In this document: positions 15,623-24,580 of the stretch, in pieces | Layout: every line of letters begins with the position of its first letter | How positions within the stretch are numbered: position 1 is the first letter of the stretch | Assembly (NCBI GenBank): GCA_964383905.1 | Contig: CAYLJO010000058.1 | Location: 1-28,771, forward strand | From: CAYLJO01 sp964383905 | GTDB taxonomy: Bacteria; Acidobacteriota; Blastocatellia; Pyrinomonadales; Pyrinomonadaceae | Length of the DNA stretch: 28,771 nt | Reading direction: 5' to 3' | Translations under genes and position numbers: made by a program | Notes under the pieces: generated by a model | What the model saw: the letters and a program-made list of their open reading frames with translations, nothing else | Told to the model about the DNA's origin: nothing | Database searches by the model: none

Positions 15623-15660
15623 TCCTCTGTGTCCTCTGCGCCCTCTGTGGTTCAAATTTT
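15623..15660 (+). repeat. Dispersed CTCTG-type short repeat, copy B
   Basis: The best-preserved copy of the family: TCCTCTGTGTCCTCTGCGCC, then CTCTGTGGTTCAAATTTT. Looser units extend upstream to about 15577 (TTTCCTCTGCGC and TTTCCTCTGTTT). It is in the gap after the GlsB-like gene and reads in that gene's direction. The GGTTCAAAT piece imitates a tRNA T-arm, but no tRNA is present. Confidence 0.7.
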
Positions 15661-15712
15661 TGCAGATCGGTCGCACTCATCTGAGACCCGCTATAGAAGA
15701 AGAGGCGTGCCC

Positions 15713-15750
15713 AATCTCGCCTGAGATTAATCTGCCGCAAGTATGCGGCA
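15713..15750 (-). repeat. Tandem hairpins, possible degenerate inverted copy of the 125-nt repeat
   Basis: Two perfect hairpins follow each other: AATCTC-GCCT-GAGATT (15713-15728) and TGCCGCA-AGTA-TGCGGCA (15733-15750). Read on the minus strand, GATTAATCTCAGGCGAGAT resembles the 3' end of the repeat at 8973-9095 (GATTAATCTCACCGGCGAGAT), differing by a two-base gap. The rest of that element is not recognisable here. Confidence 0.4.
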
Positions 15751-15876
15751 CCAAAAGCGTTCAATAGGGAAGGCGCGCGCCGGGTCCCGTGCGCCGAGCT
15801 TTACCCCGGGAACTTTATTTATCCGGCCCGTGTCTAAAGTTTGACAGCTTATCCCATTCCAGGTAAGAGGAATAGA

Positions 15877-18800
15877 GTGAAGATGATTCGCGAGACCATT
15901 ATTTGCTGGCTGCTGGTCGCATCCGTCTTATGCGGGGCTTTTCCCCGCTCGATGGCCGTGCCGCTGACAAGCGACAAAGCCCAGGGTGAGACGGGCGAAG
16001 GCGATGAAGAGACCGCCATGAATGAAGACCCGACTACCGACACACAGCGGGGGCTCCGTTTTCGCTTGAGCGAGGGCGAGGCCTCCTCTGAGCGGCAACC
16101 CACGCCGGAAGCCGCACGTGCGACCCGCCTCTCTGAGAGCGAAAGCCAGAATGTGCTCAAGCGCCTCCCGGCTGTTAAAACGGAGGCCGGAGACGAGCAG
16201 GACTTCGCGCTCAGGGATCGTTCGCTGCCGCCGCCGCGGACGGGCAAGACAATCGAAGTCTCCTTCCCACCCCCCACGCAAAGCTTGCCGCCTGACAGAA
16301 GCGAGACCGGCCCACTTAAAATTTTGCGCTACGCCCCTGATGGGGACGTACCTCTGGCCCCTCAACTGAACGTGACGTTTTCGCAGCCGATGGTGGCAGT
16401 GACATCATACACAGACCTCGCCGCGCAGGATGTGCCGGTCAGACTCACGCCGCAGCCGCCGGGAAAATGGCGCTGGGTCGGGACCAAGACCCTGCTCTTT
16501 GTGCCCGACGGGCGTTTCCCAATGGCCACAAACTATTCCGTAGCCGTCCCGGCCGGCACCGCATCCGCCACCGGCGGAAGGCTCACATCGGCCAAAACAT
16601 GGGACTTCGCGACCCCGCCACCGCAGGTGAAAAAGGCGTACCCGGGGGCCGGCCCGACCACCCGCGACACTTTAATGTTCGTCGAATTCGATCAGCGTAT
16701 TGATCCCGCCTCGGTCTTGAAAACGGTGACGGTTCGCTCAGGAAAGGGAGAGCTAGGGACACGTCTCGCCACCGCCGCGGAGGTCGAGGCAGACGAGACC
16801 GTGCGTAAGCTGGCGAGCAGTGCCGGAAAGGGACGCTGGCTCGCGTTTCGCGCCGTCCGGTCCGAAGGCGGAGAATCGCGGCTGGCGCTGCCCGCCGACG
16901 CCAGCATCATGGTCACGATCGGCCCGGGCACGCCGTCCGCGGAAGGCCCGCGCACGACCGCCAAGCCCCAAACCTTCTCCTTCCACACGTTCGGGCCGTT
17001 TCTCGTCACCAATCACGAGTGCGGCTATAACCACAGTTGCTCGCCTTTCGATTCATGGAGCATCACTTTCAGCAACCCGCCCGACACCGCCGCGTTTCAG
17101 AGATCTCAGGTCCGCGTCGAGCCGGAGGTCGCCGGGATGAAAACCTCCATTTACGGGAATGTGCTCTATATCGAAGGGATCAAGCGGGGCCGGACAACCT
17201 ACCGGGTGACGCTTGCTAACTCGTTGCGCGATAAGTTTGGCCAGAGTCTCGGCCAGGATTCGCAGGTCAGCTTTAACGTCGGGTCGGCCCCGCCCACGCT
17301 CAGCTCATCCGGCGAAGGGTTTGTCGTGCTCGACCCGTCCGCCCCGCCCCGCTTTTCTGTCTTTAGCGTTAACCATAACCGGTTGAAGGCCAGCCTCTAC
17401 GCCGTCGGGCCGGAGCATTGGAGCCAATTCGCCGACTACATGCGTTACAAGTCTGGCTACGCCGACGACGCTTCGCAAAAGCAGCGAGTCCCGCCCGGCC
17501 GTCTCGTCAGCTCAAAAGTCGTCGAGGTGAACGCCAGGCCCGATGAGATGGCCGAGACGCGGATTGATCTTAGTCCCGCGCTTGAGGAAAACCTCGGGCA
17601 GGTCATTGTCGTCGTCGAGCCCGTTGCGTCGGTCAGGAAGCGCGGCGAGCGTGAGTCAATTGTCGCGTGGGTCCAGGCAACAAACATCGGCCTCGACGCC
17701 TTCGTCGATCGCACCGACCTGATCGGCTGGGCCACATCGCTCAAGGACGGCATGCCTCTTGAGGGCGTGCGGATGACCATCCAGCCTTCAGGGGCTGCGG
17801 GAGCGAGCGGGGCGGACGGGCTGGCCCGGCTCGCGCTCGACACCAAATCTGATCAGGGCCCGAACCTTCTGGTCGCCCGCCGGGGCCGTGACCTCGCCAT
17901 TCTCCCCGAGAGCTTCTACTGGTGGAACAGAGAGGGAGGCTGGCATCGAAAAGAGGCCGAGGATTCCCTGAGCTGGTACGTGTTTGATGATCGCAAGATG
18001 TACCGGCCCGGCGAAGAGGTGCACATCAAGGGCTGGATCCGGCGCATCGGCGGCGGTAAAAATGGCGACGTCGGCCCTCTTAATGATGCGGCGGCTGCTG
18101 TCGCGTACAGCCTGAAAGATTCACGTGGTAACGAGATCACCAGGGGGGCGCTGCCGCTCAACGCGCTCGGCGGATTCGATACCTCATTCAAGCTGCCGGG
18201 TACGATGAATCTGGGCAACGCGACGCTCGCGTTAGAGGCCCAGGGCGGAAGCGGCTCGGTCTTGAACCGCCAGACACAACACTACTTTCAGGTCCAGGAA
18301 TTCCGTCGCCCTGAATTCGAAGTTTCGGCCACGTTGAGCGAGGGCCCGCACATCATCGGCGGCCACGCCATGGCAGAAGTCAACGCAGCCTATTATGCGG
18401 GCGGCGGCCTTCCCAACGCGGAAGTGTTGTGGCGTGTGACTTCGACGCCGGGCTATTTCACGCCGCCCAACCGCGGCGATTTCACTTTCGGCAAATGGGT
18501 CCCGTGGTGGATCGGTCCCACCGGATCAAATGAAAGCCATACCGAGACATTCGCCGGCCGCACGGATGCGGCGGGCAAGCACCACCTGCGCATCGATTTC
18601 GATTCCGTCAACCCGCCGCGCCCCTCAAACGTCACGGCCGAGGCAAGCGTGATGGATGTGAACCGCCAAACGTGGAGCGCCCGGACAAGTATCCTCGTGC
18701 ATCCGGCGGACTTGTACGTCGGCCTGCGTAGCCCGCGCACCTTTGTCCAGCCGGGCGAGCAGCTGGTCGTGCAAACTATTGTCACAGACATTGACGGGAA

Positions 18801-21800
18801 AGCAATGGTGAATCGCGCCGTTAAGATGCGTGCGGTGCTGCTCGACTGGGAGTTTGAGGATGGAGAGTGGCGACAGAAGGAGGCGAATCCGCAGGAGTGC
18901 TCCGTGCAATCCGGGGTTGATCCCGTCAAGTGTACATTCACGCCGAAAGAGGGGGGAGTGTACCGTGTGACGGCGACGATCATGGACGACCGGGAGCGGC
19001 GCAACGAGAGCGAGTTGACGCTGTGGGTGGCCGGAGGCAAGACGCCGCCCAGACGTGATGTCGCACAGGAGAAGGTCGAGCTGATTCCCGATCGCAAGGA
19101 CTACCGGGCGGGCGAGACGGCGGAGGTGCTGGTCCAGGCGCCGTTCTATCCGGCCGAAGGTGTGCTGACACTGCGCCGTTCCGGCATCATCCGCAGCGAA
19201 CGGTTCAAAATGGATGGCCCCTCATACACTCTGAAGGTGCCGCTTGAGAAGAGATATACGCCGAACCTGCATGTGCAGGTCGATCTGGTCGGCGCTGCCA
19301 CGCGAACCGACGACGCAGGCCGGCCGAATGAAAAACTCCCGAAGCGACCGGCCTTCGCTACCGGCGAGTTGAACCTCTCTATCCCGCCGCTCGACCGGAG
19401 GCTGACGGTCCAAGCCAGCCCACGCGATAAGGCGCTTGAGCCGGGCGGTGAGACGGTGGTGAATGTGCTGGTGCAGGACGCGGCGGGGAGGCCCGTGAAG
19501 GGCAGCGAGCTTGCCGTGGTCGTGGTCGATGAATCGGTCCTTGCTCTCACGCAATACCGGCTCGATGATCCGATAGAAATTTTCTACGCGCAGCGCGGCG
19601 CAGATACCTCCGACTATCACCTGCGCCAGAATGTGCTGCTCGGAAATCCTCTGGATGTCTTAGCAAGAGCGACGGGCGGCGGTGCCAGAACCAATATGGT
19701 AGCAGCTGGGGCTGTTCCTTCCCCTTCGCCGTCCGCGCGTAGGTCGGCGAAAGCCCTTGCCGGAGTTTTAAATAGAGATGGAGCCCAAGAACCTGAGGCC
19801 GAAGCGATACGCCTCCGGGAGAACTTCAATGCGCTTGCCGTCTTTGCCCCTTCAGTACCGACGGATGCGGACGGGCGCGCACAGGTTAAGGTGAAACTGC
19901 CCGACAATCTGACGCGCTACCGCGTTATGGCGGTATCCGTCGCGGGGGGCAAGCAGTTCGGCTCCGGCGAATCTTCAATCACGGCGCAGATGCCCCTGAT
20001 GGTGCGGCCTTCCGCCCCACGCTTCCTCAACTTCGGCGACCGTTTCGAGCTGCCAATCGTCGTGCAGAACCAGACCGACGCCCCGATGAATGTTGACGTC
20101 GCGGTGCGCGCCACCAACGCCAATCTCACAGACGGGGACGGCCGCCGCGTCACCGTGCCCGCCAATGATCGCATCGAGGTGCGCTTTCCGACTGCCGCAT
20201 CCCGCGCCGGCACCGCCCGCTTCCAGGTCGCCGCGGTGTCAGGGCAGCGGGCCGACGCCGCCGAGATCAGTCTCCCCGTGTGGACTCCGGCGACCACCGA
20301 AGCCTTCGCGACTTACGGAGAGATTGACCAGGGGGCCGTCGCGCAGCCCGTCAAAGCGCCCTCGAATATCTTCAGGCAATTCGGCGGTCTCGAAATCACG
20401 ACGTCCTCCACCCAGCTTCAGGAGTTGACGGATGCCGTGCTCTACCTGATGGCCTACTCCTATGAGTGCTCCGAGCAGCTCTCGTCGCGTGTCCTGGCGG
20501 TCGCCGCCCTGCGCGATGTGCTCACCGCATTTAAGGCAAAAGACCTGCCGAGTCCGGAAGAGATGCAGGCGGCCGTGACGCGCGACATCAAGCGCCTCCA
20601 GGGGCTACAGAACGACGATGGCGGTTTCGCCTTCTGGCGGCGCGGGGATGAGTCGTGGCCGTACGTCAGCATCCACGTTGCCCATGCGCTTGAGCGTGCG
20701 AAGGAAAAGAAGTTCGATGTGCCCGCCCAGATGCTTGAAAAGTCGCAAGGGTACCTGCGCGACGTCGAAGGGCACATCCCATCCTACTACGGGCCGGACG
20801 CTCGACGCGCTCTCATCGCTTACGCGCTCTACGTGCGCAACCGGATGGGTGATAGAGACGCTAATCGGGCACGCAGGCTGATTGCAGAAGCCGGGCTTGA
20901 GAAGCTTTCGCTCGAGGCGGTGGGTTGGCTGTTGCCGGTTCTGTCTGGTGATCCCGGCTCGCGGGCTGAGGTCGAGGCGATTCGCCGTCTGCTCGACAAC
21001 CGCGCCACAGAAACCGCCGGGACGGCCCATTTCACCACCTCATACACGGATGGCGAGTACCTCCTGCTCCATTCCGAGCGGCGGGCTGACGGCATCATCC
21101 TCGAATCGCTCATCGGCGACCAGCCGACGAGCGACCTGATCCCGAAGATCGTGCGGGGGCTGCTGGCCCACCGCAAGGCCGGGCGCTGGGACAACACGCA
21201 GGAGAATGTCTTTATCCTGCTCGCGCTCGACCGTTATTCTGCGACCTACGAGAAGGCGACGCCCGACTTCGTGGCGCGCGCCTGGCTCGGCAACCGCTTC
21301 GCCGGACAACAGGAATTCCGCGGACGCACAACCGACCGCTATGAGTTAGACGTTCCGATGCGCTATCTGGCCGAAAATCAGGGACCGCAGAACCTCGTCT
21401 TGAGTAAAGATGGCCCGGGGCGGCTCTACTACCGGGTGGGGATGAAGTATGCGCCAACGAGTTTGAAGCTCGACGCGGCGGATTACGGCTTTACGGTTGA
21501 TCGGGTTTACGAGGGCCTCGACGACCCACACGACGTGCGGCGAGATGCGGACGGCACCTGGCACATCAAATCAGGCGCCAAGGTGCGCGTTCGATTGACG
21601 ATGGCGGCGCCTACCCGGCGCTATCACGTCGCGCTCGTGGACCCGTTGCCCGCCGGTCTTGAGGCCCAGAACCCCGTCCTCGCCGTCACGGGCAGCATTC
21701 CGCCGGACCAGAGGATGGAGCAGGCCACACGCAGTTGGTGGTGGTGGTCACGCCCGTGGTTTGAGCACCAGAACCTGCGCGATGAGCGGGCCGAGGCCTT

Positions 21801-21954
21801 CACTTCGCTTCTCTGGGAAGGCGTTTACACGTATTCTTATGTTGCGCGCGCGACCACTCCCGGAACTTTCGTCGTCCCGCCGGCCAAGGCCGAAGAGATG
21901 TATCATCCCGAGACTTTCGGCCGCGGGGCAACCGATCGCGTGATCATCGAATAA
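15877..21954 (+). CDS. Secreted alpha-2-macroglobulin family protein with thioester
   Basis: A giant protein of about 2,025 residues, larger than E. coli YfhM. Signal peptide about 1-29 without a lipobox, so it is exported and not lipid-anchored. Then an acidic low-complexity linker (to about 150), repeated macroglobulin domains (the MG landmark Y-R-P-G-E-E-V follows Y701), a bait-like Ala/Ser/Arg-rich segment (about 1269-1315), the A2M core starting near 1316, and the thioester domain. The thioester motif is intact: C1531-S-E-Q1534 in Y-E-C-S-E-Q. The family traps proteases: bait cleavage exposes the thioester, which bonds to the attacker. Start: GTG 15877 (AAGAGG 6 nt upstream) or ATG 15883. 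The frame opens at TTG 15841, which coincides with a TTGACA that may be a -35 box. Confidence 0.93.
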   Translation: MKMIRETIICWLLVASVLCGAFPRSMAVPLTSDKAQGETGEGDEETAMNEDPTTDTQRGLRFRLSEGEASSERQPTPEAARATRLSESESQNVLKRLPAVKTEAGDEQDFALRDRSLPPPRTGKTIEVSFPPPTQSLPPDRSETGPLKILRYAPDGDVPLAPQLNVTFSQPMVAVTSYTDLAAQDVPVRLTPQPPGKWRWVGTKTLLFVPDGRFPMATNYSVAVPAGTASATGGRLTSAKTWDFATPPPQVKKAYPGAGPTTRDTLMFVEFDQRIDPASVLKTVTVRSGKGELGTRLATAAEVEADETVRKLASSAGKGRWLAFRAVRSEGGESRLALPADASIMVTIGPGTPSAEGPRTTAKPQTFSFHTFGPFLVTNHECGYNHSCSPFDSWSITFSNPPDTAAFQRSQVRVEPEVAGMKTSIYGNVLYIEGIKRGRTTYRVTLANSLRDKFGQSLGQDSQVSFNVGSAPPTLSSSGEGFVVLDPSAPPRFSVFSVNHNRLKASLYAVGPEHWSQFADYMRYKSGYADDASQKQRVPPGRLVSSKVVEVNARPDEMAETRIDLSPALEENLGQVIVVVEPVASVRKRGERESIVAWVQATNIGLDAFVDRTDLIGWATSLKDGMPLEGVRMTIQPSGAAGASGADGLARLALDTKSDQGPNLLVARRGRDLAILPESFYWWNREGGWHRKEAEDSLSWYVFDDRKMYRPGEEVHIKGWIRRIGGGKNGDVGPLNDAAAAVAYSLKDSRGNEITRGALPLNALGGFDTSFKLPGTMNLGNATLALEAQGGSGSVLNRQTQHYFQVQEFRRPEFEVSATLSEGPHIIGGHAMAEVNAAYYAGGGLPNAEVLWRVTSTPGYFTPPNRGDFTFGKWVPWWIGPTGSNESHTETFAGRTDAAGKHHLRIDFDSVNPPRPSNVTAEASVMDVNRQTWSARTSILVHPADLYVGLRSPRTFVQPGEQLVVQTIVTDIDGKAMVNRAVKMRAVLLDWEFEDGEWRQKEANPQECSVQSGVDPVKCTFTPKEGGVYRVTATIMDDRERRNESELTLWVAGGKTPPRRDVAQEKVELIPDRKDYRAGETAEVLVQAPFYPAEGVLTLRRSGIIRSERFKMDGPSYTLKVPLEKRYTPNLHVQVDLVGAATRTDDAGRPNEKLPKRPAFATGELNLSIPPLDRRLTVQASPRDKALEPGGETVVNVLVQDAAGRPVKGSELAVVVVDESVLALTQYRLDDPIEIFYAQRGADTSDYHLRQNVLLGNPLDVLARATGGGARTNMVAAGAVPSPSPSARRSAKALAGVLNRDGAQEPEAEAIRLRENFNALAVFAPSVPTDADGRAQVKVKLPDNLTRYRVMAVSVAGGKQFGSGESSITAQMPLMVRPSAPRFLNFGDRFELPIVVQNQTDAPMNVDVAVRATNANLTDGDGRRVTVPANDRIEVRFPTAASRAGTARFQVAAVSGQRADAAEISLPVWTPATTEAFATYGEIDQGAVAQPVKAPSNIFRQFGGLEITTSSTQLQELTDAVLYLMAYSYECSEQLSSRVLAVAALRDVLTAFKAKDLPSPEEMQAAVTRDIKRLQGLQNDDGGFAFWRRGDESWPYVSIHVAHALERAKEKKFDVPAQMLEKSQGYLRDVEGHIPSYYGPDARRALIAYALYVRNRMGDRDANRARRLIAEAGLEKLSLEAVGWLLPVLSGDPGSRAEVEAIRRLLDNRATETAGTAHFTTSYTDGEYLLLHSERRADGIILESLIGDQPTSDLIPKIVRGLLAHRKAGRWDNTQENVFILLALDRYSATYEKATPDFVARAWLGNRFAGQQEFRGRTTDRYELDVPMRYLAENQGPQNLVLSKDGPGRLYYRVGMKYAPTSLKLDAADYGFTVDRVYEGLDDPHDVRRDADGTWHIKSGAKVRVRLTMAAPTRRYHVALVDPLPAGLEAQNPVLAVTGSIPPDQRMEQATRSWWWWSRPWFEHQNLRDERAEAFTSLLWEGVYTYSYVARATTPGTFVVPPAKAEEMYHPETFGRGATDRVIIE

Positions 21955-21980
21955 ATTTGCCGATCGCGCTTAGCAGCTCT

Positions 21981-22013
21981 TTCCTTTGCGAGCTTTGCGC
22001 CCCCAGCGTGAGT
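21981..22013 (+). repeat. CTTTGCG-type short repeat after the macroglobulin gene
   Basis: TTCCTTTGCGAGCTTTGCGC followed by CCCCAGCGTGAGT begins 26 nt after the macroglobulin stop and ends 18 nt before the next start. It is the longest of three similar stretches (with 6343-6366 and 12288-12313). The frame of the next gene runs back through it to 21957, which is not coding. Confidence 0.5.
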
Positions 22014-22031
22014 CTTAATACACAGGAGCAC

Positions 22032-23285
22032 ATGACTACCGCACCAAACAGAATTGCGCCCCACGTCGCGCCCGTCTCCGAGATCCACAGCCACTTCCCT
22101 GCCCTCACGCGCCGGCACGAGCCGCACAAGGTCGCGTATTTTGATGGCCCCGGCGGCACACAGGTGCCCAGCCCCGTGGCCGAAGCCATGATCGACTACC
22201 TTTTCAACCACAATGCCAACACCCATTGGGCCTACCCGACCAGCGAAGAAACCGACGCGGCGATTGAGTACGCCAGAGGGGCGCTCGCCGATTTCATCAA
22301 CGCATCGCCAACCGAAATAGCCTTCGGCGCAAACATGACAACCCTCACCTATCACCTCTCCAGGACGCTCGGTCGCCTGTACGGCCCAGGCGACGAGATC
22401 GTTGTCACCGAATTGGATCACCACGCCAACGTCGCGCCCTGGCAGGCGCTCGCGCGTGAGCGCAATGTCACGGTCCGTATGGCGAAGATGCTTACAGAAA
22501 CTGGCCAGCTCGATTGGGACGATCTGGAGCGACAAATCACTAAAAGGACCAGGCTCCTGGCAATCGGGGCGGCGTCAAACGCCCTCGGGACAATTACCGA
22601 CGTTCGCCGCGCGGCGGAGATGGCCCATGCTGCCGGTGCGCTCGTCTTCGTTGACGCCGTGCACTACGCGCCGCACGAATTGGTCGACGTTCGCGCCCTC
22701 AATTGCGACTTTCTGGGCTGCTCCGCTTACAAGTTCTACGGCCCGCACATCGGCGTACTCTTCGGCAAACATGAGCTTTTCGCCTCACTCGACTTCCCGA
22801 AGCTTATCCCCGCTCCCGACACCGCACCCGAGCGCGTCGAAACAGGGACACAAAACCAGGAGGGCATGGTCGGCGCAGCGGCAGCGGTAGACTTTCTGGC
22901 CTCACTCGCCGGTGGCGAAACTCGCCGTGCGCGACTCGTGGCCACATTCGCAGCTCTTCAAATTCGCGGTATGGCGCTCACGGCTCATCTCTGGAAGGAG
23001 CTCTCCTCCATTGATGGAGTCCGCTTATACGGCCCATCACCCGCCGCCCCGCGCACTCCAACAATTTCGTTCACTCTCGACAATCGCCCGTCAACCGAAG
23101 TCGCACGCCGCCTTGCCACACGCGGGATTTTCGCCTCCCACGGCGATTTTTACGCCGCGACCGTGATCGAGCGGCTCGGATTAGGCCCCGATGGCCTCGT
23201 TCGCGCCGGCTGCGCCTGCTACACGACCGCCGAAGAGATCGACCGGCTCATCGAAGCAGTGCGTGCAATCGCCAAAGAAGCATAA
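22032..23285 (+). CDS. Cysteine desulfurase-like protein (class V aminotransferase, VC1184-type)
   Basis: The 417-residue cytosolic PLP enzyme is of the class V aminotransferase fold, in the cysteine-desulfurase-like (VC1184) branch related to SufS. Visible landmarks: T-E-L-D-H-H-A-N-V-A-P-W, D208 (V-D-A-V-H-Y, PLP ring nitrogen) and K234 (S-A-Y-K-F-Y-G-P, Schiff base). The C-terminal loop reads R-A-G-C-A-C, with cysteines at 394 and 396. If aligned with SufS R-T-G-H-H-C, C396 falls on the catalytic cysteine position. The start is ATG 22032 with AGGAG 5 nt upstream. It lies 77 nt after the macroglobulin gene. No suf or isc partners are in the window, so whether it releases sulfur or handles another amino acid is open. 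Confidence 0.88.
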   Translation: MTTAPNRIAPHVAPVSEIHSHFPALTRRHEPHKVAYFDGPGGTQVPSPVAEAMIDYLFNHNANTHWAYPTSEETDAAIEYARGALADFINASPTEIAFGANMTTLTYHLSRTLGRLYGPGDEIVVTELDHHANVAPWQALARERNVTVRMAKMLTETGQLDWDDLERQITKRTRLLAIGAASNALGTITDVRRAAEMAHAAGALVFVDAVHYAPHELVDVRALNCDFLGCSAYKFYGPHIGVLFGKHELFASLDFPKLIPAPDTAPERVETGTQNQEGMVGAAAAVDFLASLAGGETRRARLVATFAALQIRGMALTAHLWKELSSIDGVRLYGPSPAAPRTPTISFTLDNRPSTEVARRLATRGIFASHGDFYAATVIERLGLGPDGLVRAGCACYTTAEEIDRLIEAVRAIAKEA

Positions 23286-23299
23286 CCCAGCGGCTATCT

Positions 23300-23333
23300 T
23301 CCTCTGCGTCCTCCGCGCCCTCTGCGGTTCAAA
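23300..23333 (+). repeat. Dispersed CTCTG-type short repeat, copy C
   Basis: TCCTCTGCGTCCTCCGCGCC followed by CTCTGCGGTTCAAAT starts 15 nt after the desulfurase-like stop, in the same direction. Compared with copy B (15623-15660) it differs at a few positions. It fills most of the 85-bp gap between convergent genes. Confidence 0.65.
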
Positions 23334-23370
23334 TCCCCTCCCATTCACTCAATTGGATCACACTATAGTC

Positions 23371-24387
23371 TTATCTATCACGGACGGCGTTGACGAAATC
23401 GGCCAGCAGACCGTAAGCGGTGCTCTGCGGGTTCGGTTGATGAGATGTAATTGTCAGACCCGGTATCATGTCCAGCTCGAAATGGACTAAGAGCGAAGTG
23501 CCGCTGATCGACGCCATCGGATCAGTGAGCGCAATCCGTTCCGGACGTACGCTGGCCACGACCCGGCCGTCGCCCGTGCGTTCAGCGCGGGCGACGAGTT
23601 TATAAGGTCTGCCTTCGTCTCGCGCCGCGCGTACAGCCGCTAAGCTCAATCCGCGAATGCCCTCTCGCCGAATCTCTTCAAGCTTCAGAGGCACATCCAT
23701 GAGAACTGTCGCCAGCGCGCAGACTTTGACCGCCGCGTCCCAGCCGTCAACATCGTAAGTCGGGTCGGTCTCGGCGACCCCTAGCTCCTGCGCCCGCCTG
23801 ACGCCCTCTTCGTACGTTCGTCCCGCCTCCATCTCTTCAATAATGAGACCGGTCGTTGAATTAAAGATGCCGTGGAAGGCGCGTAGGTTAACTGCCGGCA
23901 GCGCTTCACGAAAAAGCGAAAACACGGGCGCGCCGTCCGCCACCGCAGACTCAAACATGAAACGCATGCCGGCGGATCGGGCCAGCCGGCTTAGCTCATG
24001 GTAGGCGTGAACGATCGGGCCTTTGTTGGCGGTAATCGCGTGCGCGCCGTATTCGAGCGCGGCGCGTATGTAATCGATCGCCGGCTGGCCCGTCAACGGG
24101 TTGAGCGAGGTGATCTCAAAGAGCACATCGGCCTTAGCCTCTCGCAGCCATTCACGAACGTCGGCCGGAGGCGGTGAAGACGGCTCGGCCGGCCTGTTCT
24201 CCAGAAGCGCGGATGTGTCCAGCCCGGCCGCGGAGGCGATCCAATTCATCCGCCGTGTCGCCACGCCCGTGATATGCCATTCGATGCCGTACTGTCGGCG
24301 AAGCTCGGGCGTCTTTGCCATCAGCAGCCGGGCCAGCGCGCGCCCGACATTACCGAAACCGAGCAGGCAGAGGTTGTACTGTCTCAT
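23371..24387 (-). CDS. Homoserine dehydrogenase (short form, no ACT domain)
   Basis: Predicted NAD(P)-dependent enzyme that reduces aspartate semialdehyde to homoserine, the branch point to threonine and methionine; 338 residues, cytosolic. The Rossmann motif is G-F-G-N-V-G-R (10-16). N121-K122 is the N-K-G-P step, and the catalytic region E206-T-D-P ... D214-G-W-D217 ... K221 matches the spacing of yeast Hom6 (E208, D219, K223, and K117 for K122). There is no ACT regulatory domain, as in short archaeal and some bacterial forms. The usual N-G-T-T-N loop is changed to N176-S-T-T-G180. A purine-rich GGGAAAGA lies about 5-12 nt before the ATG. No thrB, thrC or ask gene is next to it. Confidence 0.85.
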   Translation of the reverse strand: MRQYNLCLLGFGNVGRALARLLMAKTPELRRQYGIEWHITGVATRRMNWIASAAGLDTSALLENRPAEPSSPPPADVREWLREAKADVLFEITSLNPLTGQPAIDYIRAALEYGAHAITANKGPIVHAYHELSRLARSAGMRFMFESAVADGAPVFSLFREALPAVNLRAFHGIFNSTTGLIIEEMEAGRTYEEGVRRAQELGVAETDPTYDVDGWDAAVKVCALATVLMDVPLKLEEIRREGIRGLSLAAVRAARDEGRPYKLVARAERTGDGRVVASVRPERIALTDPMASISGTSLLVHFELDMIPGLTITSHQPNPQSTAYGLLADFVNAVRDR

Positions 24388-24580
24388 CTTTATCTTTCCC
24401 GCAGCAGGTTAGCACCGCGCACACCCTGTTCCAACTGAAAATCGTGATGATGGCGGCAATCCTCTATTGCTAACAAACGCCAGAAGACGCTCGCGCATTG
24501 CGCGCAGTACGCAATAGAGTTTAGCCGGGGGCGCGGGCATCTTTGCCTGCTTGAGCGCTTCAAAGCGCGAATTCTGCCGG

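Noticed and set aside
15841..15876. Longer N-terminus of the macroglobulin from TTG 15841
   Set aside because: There is no ribosome site before it. The TTG lies in a TTGACA that fits a -35 box, and the signal peptide is complete from the later starts.
23323..23340. GGTTCAAATCCCCTC looks like the T-arm and 3' end of a tRNA
   Set aside because: It belongs to the CTCTG repeat: the same GGTTCAAAT occurs at the same place in copy B (15649-15657). No acceptor, D-arm or anticodon stem can be formed upstream.
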